From: Phytoseiulus persimilis
Lineage: Eukaryota; Arthropoda; Arachnida; Mesostigmata; Phytoseiidae
Direction of reading: 5' to 3'
Assembly: GCA_037576195.1 (NCBI GenBank)
Contig: CM075103.1
Location: 26,186,723 to 26,250,722 of the forward strand
Length of the DNA stretch: 64,000 nucleotides
Shown: positions 58,201 to 64,000 of the stretch, one piece after another
Numbering within the stretch: the stretch's first letter is position 1
How the letters are laid out: every line of letters starts with the position of its first letter
Notes under the pieces: model-generated
What the model was told of the DNA's origin: nothing
Database searches by the model: none
What the model saw: only the letters and a program-made list of their open reading frames with translations
Translations under genes and position numbers: made by a program

Positions 58201-60819
58201 GGAGACAATAATATGGGACCACGAAAGTTGCTCTCTTCGCGATGAAGAGCGAATAATAGTCCGTCCTCCAAGATCTACTCTCCGAGTGACTATCGATCTC
58301 CGGTTCCGTTTCGAGGCTGTGAGCTAAAAGAAAAATCTGTGAGTCTCACAGTACCCGTGCGCGGATCATCGGCCGCGGGTCGGCGTCATGCAGTTTCCAC
58401 CTCGATAAACAGAACAAAGATGTTACCTGTGAAAGCGAGACAAATCACCCCTCAAATGAAGAGGGACATGTGTTGTTCAGTGAAACCGATTACAATGGGG
58501 GATGAGACCTCCTGTGAAATTCATTTCGCTTGAGTGACCCCGAATCTCACAAAAACGTTGTCCTGCCGGTCCGTCGGTCAGGAACTTGATCTCGATAGTC
58601 ATTTGGCTGGGGCCAACCCGGCTGCTGTTTCGATGAAGTAGAATTTCGATTCGTACACGAGGACACGAAAAGAGTTCCCGGCTGAGTGATCCGTCTGAGG
58701 ATGATGAATGTGGCTTAAAAGATTGAATCCTTGCTGTCCGATGTGACCTTGTGTCAAACCCACTTTCCAAACCACTGATTTCCGTCAGAGAAACGACGTT
58801 TTAAAACGCATTCTCGGTCCGGAACGCGGTTCTCCGAATCATTCTGAATTCAAATGATGAGTTTGTCCCCGAGAAAGGGTCTGCTAGTCAAGCCAAGTAT
58901 GCAATTCTGTGACCGTTTTGAACGAGTCAGAAAACTCATATCCAAACGTTGACTAACCTCTCCAGCAGTACTTTTGTGAAACTGTTGGACTTCCACGCGA
59001 GGGAAATTGTCCGGAAGCTCGGGAAATGCGAGCGAGGTTCCGTTGTGAACCTCGACCGTCCGCCATGAATGATCAGGGATTTGGACTGAACTTTGGAGTA
59101 GGTAGGAGTTGGTTTCGCCTCTATCGTGGACTATTGAACAGGAACCTTCGTTGTGTTCCGGATAACCGGGCTTCGAATCCACCCAGGAACTGAGAATGAT
59201 CTCGTTTTTATGGTCCACCCCGAGGTGACACGACAGAAACCGACAATCAACGCAGATACTTCTGTTCCCGCTCGACTGTCCCCTAGCCCAATCGTAATTC
59301 AATGGAAATCAGCACAGGTGTAGTCCCACACTACCGTTGGGAGTTTCATGGAAACATTCCTTAAACGAGTTCAAATCAGAATGAGGCAGCGGGTTGATCG
59401 AGCAGAGGAATGCGGTCCGAAATCATCCCGAACGGTAGGTGTGTCTCGCACCACCTTGGTCATGCCCAAAGTTCCCGTAAAAGGATCACCCGCCTGGATC
59501 GACTAGCCTCGACACCTGTGATGCGAGGAAAAGGGAGAAGTTGCGATTCCGTGAAACACCTCGCACCGGCGATAGTATCCGACGCGATATGGTGAGGATG
59601 ATCATCATGTTATTATTGCCTCGAGCATGTCGCCATTCGTTGAGCGATGCCGACCTCCGACTAGACTTGAGCTCTGAGACTAAAGTGAGCCTCAAAGCCA
59701 AGTTTCTGCTAACGAAAAAAGTAACCCACCTCAAATGCAAAGTCAAGTCGGAACCATCCCCAAGCTGGAACCAGTGGTGCAGATGGAAAATCGAGGTGCT
59801 GTGGAGTTTTCTTCAGGAGCGTTGGCACTTCGTGATGCTGAATGGCATCCATCGTCGTTGGGGGCTAGAATGTCCGCGAGGGCTACAACCGACGGCTACC
59901 GACGGGATCGGTCGACCATGATCCGGAAATTCTACCCCGTCGACTGCCCAACGAGAATGGCGATCGGATGAACCGTTTCCACGGTGAAAGCGGTTGGCTG
60001 GAGCGTTAGTTTAATGAATCGAACTTTCGGCTTGCGTTTCAGCTTCCAGCTCGGGACAGTGTGCGCAAGCTTTGAGTGAGAAGCGCACGGCTGGAACGCC
60101 TCGTCATTCCGTCGGCACCGATTGGAGTCGAAATTTCGGTCCTGACATGGCAGTAGGGGTGCGTTCAATCGATCGCTGCAAACTTCTGTCCCTGCTTTCG
60201 TAACATCAACCGATTGGTACCACACGCGGAGCCCGAGGGCTCTTTTCGAGGAGCCCTATCGTCTAACTGACGAACAGCTGGCTGCTCCACGTACGGTACA
60301 GCCTCGAATATTTCACCTGATCGATGCGAGAAATAGTTGAAGAGATCAAAAGTTGAAATACCCGAGGCTGTACTGTATTTTGAATAGAAAATTCTCGGAC
60401 TTTGTGGGAATTCAATCCGGAGAAACGGAGGTTAGAACCCGACAGGTTGAAATGATCGAGGTTGTGCTGCATCTCTCGTGGGGGAGCTCGAAACCATACA
60501 CCATTTCTCGCGTAACATTGACGGTTTCAGGCGCGGAACATTCAAACGAAACAACAGCTGAACGATTCGTTCTGGCAAACACGAGTTCTGGGAGATTGCT
60601 GACACGCGGTTCGAAAGATTGCGTCAGAGAGATCGCGGCCCCACCAAGCGTGATCAGAGTCAGGATACAGAATCACGTTTTCTCTTCAGATTTGCATAGT
60701 GATGTCATAGAGCCCCGAAAGGCACCGTTCGAGGGCGATTCAACCCGCTCTCCCACTGAACAGCCCCTGAAAGCAAGTTGGCAATCCAGCCCGGCAGCAA
60801 GCTTCCCCGCGAAGAAGTT
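55258..60819. other. No convincing gene
   Basis: About 5.5 kb. Frames at 56083-56760 (+, 225 codons) and 58850-59302 (-, 150 codons, followed by a GAG|GTTAGT donor-like site at about 58960) read smoothly but have no recognisable domain and no confirmed exon partners. A run of 10 C is at 57769-57778. Confidence 0.35.
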
Positions 60820-60851
60820 TATATAAAGAACAGCAACACCGCACCGCGTCA
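60820..60851 (+). promoter_or_regulatory. Core promoter: TATA box plus initiator
   Basis: TATATAAA at 60820-60827 and, 31 bp after its first base, an arthropod-type initiator TCAGA with the A at 60851. The spacing is the classical one. The predicted 5' untranslated region is 26 nt to the ATG at 60877. Confidence 0.8.
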
Positions 60852-60859
60852 GAACTACC

Positions 60860-60874
60860 ATGCGGCAAAGCTGA
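60860..60874 (+). promoter_or_regulatory. Upstream ORF of four codons (MRQS)
   Basis: The first ATG after the predicted start site, at 60860, has A at -3 and encodes M-R-Q-S then TGA (60872-60874). Only two bases separate its stop from the main ATG at 60877. A scanning ribosome would meet it first, so it could dampen translation of the main frame unless it is bypassed. It depends on the start site being at about 60851. Confidence 0.6.
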
Positions 60875-60876
60875 AA

Positions 60877-61941
60877 ATGTGGTCTGCCGTAGTATCACTC
60901 TGTGTAAGCTCCGCCGCCGCGCAGTTTAATCCCTTCGGTTTCGGGCCTTATTCTGGACAGCAAGGCTTCGATGGTTATGGTTCGTACGGTGGTCCAGAGT
61001 TCAGCCAATTCCAAGGGGTGTCAACGAATGGCAGAGACTTCAACGTGAACTCATTGACGGGCTATGGTGTGCCGCCTGGTGTGAACTATGCGGATCAAAA
61101 TTTCGCCAGTCAGGGATTCGGTCAGTACGGTGCCCAAGGTTTTCCCGGTGTTGGAAATGGTTTCCCTCAGGGCGTGGGCCAAAATCATTTGCAGCAAGGA
61201 GCTCCCACCCAAGGACACCATGAGAGCAGCGTACAGCACGGAGGCCCACCTTTCAATAGCCGGGGCCAGGGACCCGTGATCGGCCAACCGGGGCAATCTG
61301 TGTTGAATCCTGGACACCAGCAGAACGTCCCGCTACCCAACCAGATAGGATCCAATCAAGCTGACGGACAGGGCCATTCTCAACCCCATCATGCTTCCCA
61401 GCAGCTAGCCCCGCAGCACGAGCATCAACTCCCTCACCATCATCATCAACAACAACAGCATCACCATCATCATCCCCATCATCAAGAGCCACAACGTCTC
61501 CATCAAACTCCTGGAAGTCACGGAGAGGCTCAAATCGGGAGCGGTCACGTACCCTCTCCGCATACACCTCACACAGCCGGTCATCCAGGAGTCCCCGGGA
61601 ACCACTTCGAAGTGAACTACAATGGGGTTTCACAGTATCCGGAGCAGTACCAAGGACAGCAATTGGGATTGCAAGTACCACAGCAGTATCAACAGCAAAC
61701 CCAACAGCATCACGGGGAGAAGAGCGCAAGCTCGCCTTCGGCCTCGTCTGCGCCTCTGGAAAGTGGCGGTTTCAAAGGAATTCCTCTCGAAGCCTTCGCG
61801 CAGCCGAATTACGGACAGCGGCTTCAACAAAACCCCGGAGAACAGTCGCATTCGCAGAGCTTAGGGGAAAATCATGCGCAGAGGACACACGGCCAGACAG
61901 AGGAGGAGAGCCCCAAGAAGGAAGTGAAGAAATCATCTTGA
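60877..61941 (+). CDS. Secreted Gln/His/Gly-rich low-complexity protein (intronless)
   Basis: 354 codons plus stop, with its own TATA box and initiator (60820-60851) and an AATAAA at 62003-62008, so the unit looks complete without introns. I chose the ATG at 60877 because the in-frame ATG further up (60778) lies before the TATA box, and because this one opens with a short signal peptide, MWSAVVSLCVSSAAA, cut before QF (residues 15/16). The mature N-terminus is Gly/Tyr/Phe/Gln rich (FGFGPYSGQQGFDGYGSYGG). The middle is Gln/Pro/His rich with a cluster HHHHQQQQHHHHHPHH at about 187-202; the C-terminus is charged (EEESPKKEVKK). There is no cysteine after the signal. The function is not recognised. 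The composition suggests an extracellular matrix, cuticle or cement/adhesive protein, and the His cluster could bind metal ions (inference). Confidence 0.85.
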   Translation: MWSAVVSLCVSSAAAQFNPFGFGPYSGQQGFDGYGSYGGPEFSQFQGVSTNGRDFNVNSLTGYGVPPGVNYADQNFASQGFGQYGAQGFPGVGNGFPQGVGQNHLQQGAPTQGHHESSVQHGGPPFNSRGQGPVIGQPGQSVLNPGHQQNVPLPNQIGSNQADGQGHSQPHHASQQLAPQHEHQLPHHHHQQQQHHHHHPHHQEPQRLHQTPGSHGEAQIGSGHVPSPHTPHTAGHPGVPGNHFEVNYNGVSQYPEQYQGQQLGLQVPQQYQQQTQQHHGEKSASSPSASSAPLESGGFKGIPLEAFAQPNYGQRLQQNPGEQSHSQSLGENHAQRTHGQTEEESPKKEVKKSS

Positions 61942-62002
61942 GATTTCCGCGGGAAGAGTGAAAATGACATCATACACAGAGTCCAAGTTACATTGGAAAA
62001 TG

Positions 62003-62008
62003 AATAAA
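62003..62008 (+). terminator. Poly(A) signal AATAAA of the Gln/His-rich gene
   Basis: A canonical signal 62 bp after the stop at 61941, facing the opposite-strand signal at 62056-62061. Confidence 0.75.
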
Positions 62009-62055
62009 CGTTCGGGTATTCTGTACATAGTCTGGAGAAAAACGATGCATGCGAA

Positions 62056-62061
62056 TTTATT
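62056..62061 (-). terminator. Poly(A) signal AATAAA of the TFAM-like gene
   Basis: A canonical AATAAA on the minus strand 38 bp beyond the stop codon (62101-62099). Cleavage 10-30 bp further would place the transcript end next to, or overlapping, that of the convergent plus-strand gene. Confidence 0.75.
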
Positions 62062-62098
62062 CAACACCCTCTGACCACATTCCCAGCCAGCGGATGAT

Positions 62099-63939
62099 TC
62101 AAACTTCGTTCTTCCCAGCAGCAGCAGCCTGCTCCAGCTCCTCCATCAAAACTTTGATTTTCTGCGGCGTGTTGAATCGGGATTTTTTCGTCTTCTGAAT
62201 CGCCTGCAGCATAGCCACTTCCTCCACGTGATCTTTGGGCGTCTGTCATGAAAATGCCGTTATCAGTTTGCTATCCCGATCGTATGGCGATCTCTAAGCA
62301 ATCGCATACAGGGCATGACTGCGGGAGCGGTTGTCTTCGACGATTCACGCCGAGTCTCAACGAAACGGGCGCTCTAAATGACCTATTTCGACCGAATCCT
62401 GAAATTTCCTTCCGTTCCCCTCGATTACCTTCTCCAGCCACTCTTGATACTCTTGGGCTTTCGCAGCGATTAGAGCCTGATGTCCTTCTCGGTAAACTTC
62501 TTTTTGTTCTTTTGTCAACGACCTCCACTTCCTTGCAAGTTCTCTAGATCGACCCTGTAAGGGAAGCAGTAGTGATCGATCGAGTTGTATCCCGTCTTGC
62601 GAGAGTTGCGGTTGAGTGCAAACTGCAGACAGGCAGATACAGTCGTTGTCTTCAAGGGACTCTCGACGGAGCACCCGAATCCGTCGTGAGGGAACAGAAT
62701 TGCGACTGCTACCCTGATCCAACAGTGCAGGATCGATTCGCCATCAGACTCGATGATTGTTGACGCATGTTGAACTCACTTACCACGAGCTTCCAGCGGC
62801 CGATGAGACCCTTCGCGATGCTGCTCGTGCCCAGAATCTGCTCGTACTCTTCCTCAGTTCTCTTCCGACCCTGAAAAGAGTCGCCGACGTCAGAGAGTCT
62901 GTCAAGGATGACTCTGTTCACCAGCATCCACAGTAGGGAATGGAGCTACTCACGTCAACATTGTAGTGCACATCCACGAAGTACTTGAACGGATTCACGG
63001 GGTAGCATTTTGGTTTATTCAACATTTTTTCTAGCCTAGTGATTCTCCGCCGCGAAATCATATTGTCGCTCCTTATAGCTAACATGGCACGCTTGAACCG
63101 CTGTTCGGTCGTCAGATTCTCGAGGAAGGCGACCGTGCGCGCTTCGAGTGTCTCTCGATGATGCCAATAGGCGTCTCTGTACGGCTGGAAAACCGAAAAA
63201 ACTTGATTTTACCTTCGTTTGCTAATCAACCAACGCGTTCGACCAGAGCTCTCGAAAATAACCAACTCTGTGCAGCGAGCGAGTATCATGGTTCACCCCG
63301 CTCGCTCATACCCGATGAATACCCGATGAAAGGCGCCCGAATAACGGATAGCGCATCCAATGCGATTTGGAGCTCAGGTGCCTGCTCAACAATTTCAACC
63401 TTGCGCAACATTCTTGATTGATTACAGAAAACTAGACGTTGTGAATCTGAGTCTTGATCGGCTGCTGCCACAAACATCCCAAAATCTAGTCCCAGGGAAT
63501 TCACCTCGATAACATTCACTCATCTCACCTGCTTTTCGTCTTCACTCAACGATTTCCACAGTTTCGCTAACCGACCTAATTGGATCCTTGTCGGGACCCC
63601 TCGACAGGCATTCTCGACGACGAACATCGAGTACACACTCTGGCACCTCCTCGGGGGCTTGGGCAAATCTCTGCTATAAGCTGGGAGCGCATGTCGGAAT
63701 CTGTCAGATGTAATTAGAATTTCATTAGATGACTGAAGGACATGTCAGAGCAGGTCCGGTGGGGTCAGGCATTCTACGCGCAGCGGCATGTCCGAACCCA
63801 AACTTAATGTTCCTGAGGTGCTTTGGCTCTGGACTTACTCCAAACTCAATTCCCGTTCTCCTTCCGAACTGGCTGCCGCAAGAGCGCGGAATGAAAACTG
63901 TGCGCGGATACAACTGAATCGAGTCACAACCGAAAACAT
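62099..63939 (-). CDS. TFAM: TFAM-like mitochondrial HMG-box transcription factor (six exons)
   Basis: Predicted mitochondrial transcription factor A: two HMG boxes that bind, bend and package mitochondrial DNA. Exons: 63939-63839, 63673-63529, 63184-62954, 62870-62784, 62554-62429, 62242-62099. All introns are GT-AG (165, 344, 83, 229 and 186 bp), and the join is exactly 277 codons plus stop, close to usual TFAM length. Exon 1 (MFSVVTRFSCIRAQFSFRAL...) is an Arg/Ser/Ala-rich transit peptide. Box A (about residues 38-105) has YSMFVVEN and LAKLWKSLSEDEKQPY; a basic linker (RAMLAIRSDNMISRRRI) follows; box B (about 144-230) has NPFKYFV and LARKWRSLTKEQKEVY; the tail is Lys-rich and helical (TKKSRF..., ending near EELEQAAAAGKNEV). 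Exon 4 (29 codons) adds a second Trp (IGRWKLV) inside box B, which is unusual. The ATG has G at -3. The promoter lies at or beyond the window edge. It is convergent with the gene ending at 61941. Another mitochondrial HMG protein is the main alternative. Confidence 0.88.
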
Positions 63940-64000
63940 ATCCTGAGCTTCCAATGTTCTCTAACGTTTCCCTCGCGAGCTACTCCACGCTCCTGCTCTC

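Noticed and set aside
58850..59302. 150-codon minus-strand frame ending near a donor-like GAG|GTTAGT
   Set aside because: It reads smoothly, but no downstream exon could be joined with confidence (two different frames at 58500-58770 look equally plausible).
60778..60876. Longer N-terminus for the Gln/His-rich protein
   Set aside because: The upstream ATG lies before the TATA box, and the extension would bury the signal peptide.

Overview
The window looks like nuclear DNA of an arthropod, most likely an arachnid with a fairly compact genome such as a mesostigmatid/phytoseiid mite. This is inference. What supports it: spliced genes with GT-AG introns of 83 bp to about 1.1 kb, TATA boxes plus initiator-like start sites, AATAAA signals, roughly balanced base composition, a DEG/ENaC channel, glycine-, proline- and His/Gln-rich secreted proteins, and much DNA-transposon debris. 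There are no bacterial operons, rRNA genes or CRISPR arrays. All calls were made by reading; nothing was searched or aligned by software.

Left third (1-24.4 kb): mostly non-coding DNA with short dispersed repeats and non-autonomous hAT-type transposons (8-bp target duplications at 5.8-6.3 kb and 17.2-18.2 kb, plus solitary termini at 14.0 and 21.5 kb). The one clear gene is a two-exon DEG/ENaC channel on the minus strand (7939-10573). It reconstructs exactly to 507 residues and has an unusual pore sequence.

Middle (24.4-41 kb): a 5'-truncated non-LTR retrotransposon (24.4-25.6 kb), a local inverted repeat family (29.5-30.2 kb), a possible Penelope-like reverse transcriptase remnant (about 32.1 kb), a 21-base G run, and a 928-bp foldback hAT element (36201-37128) built from about 30 GATTCGAATC palindromes around a 45-bp minisatellite. 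Relatives of that minisatellite also lie at positions 1-103 and 13.4-13.7 kb. A second copy of the 5.8-kb hAT family sits at 40.3-40.8 kb.

Right third (41-64 kb): an intronless leucine-rich-repeat-like gene on the minus strand, with TATA box and poly(A) signal; a long empty stretch; then three secreted low-complexity protein genes on the plus strand (glycine-rich at 51.7 kb with a one-base frameshift; proline/serine-rich at 54.7 kb; Gln/His/Gly-rich at 60.9 kb with a complete promoter and a small upstream ORF). Last is a complete six-exon TFAM-like mitochondrial HMG-box gene on the minus strand (62099-63939), convergent with the Gln/His-rich gene. Their poly(A) signals are only about 50 bp apart.

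I see no multi-gene functional system. The most unusual items are the foldback hAT element, the DEG/ENaC pore change and the extra 29-residue exon in the TFAM-like HMG box.
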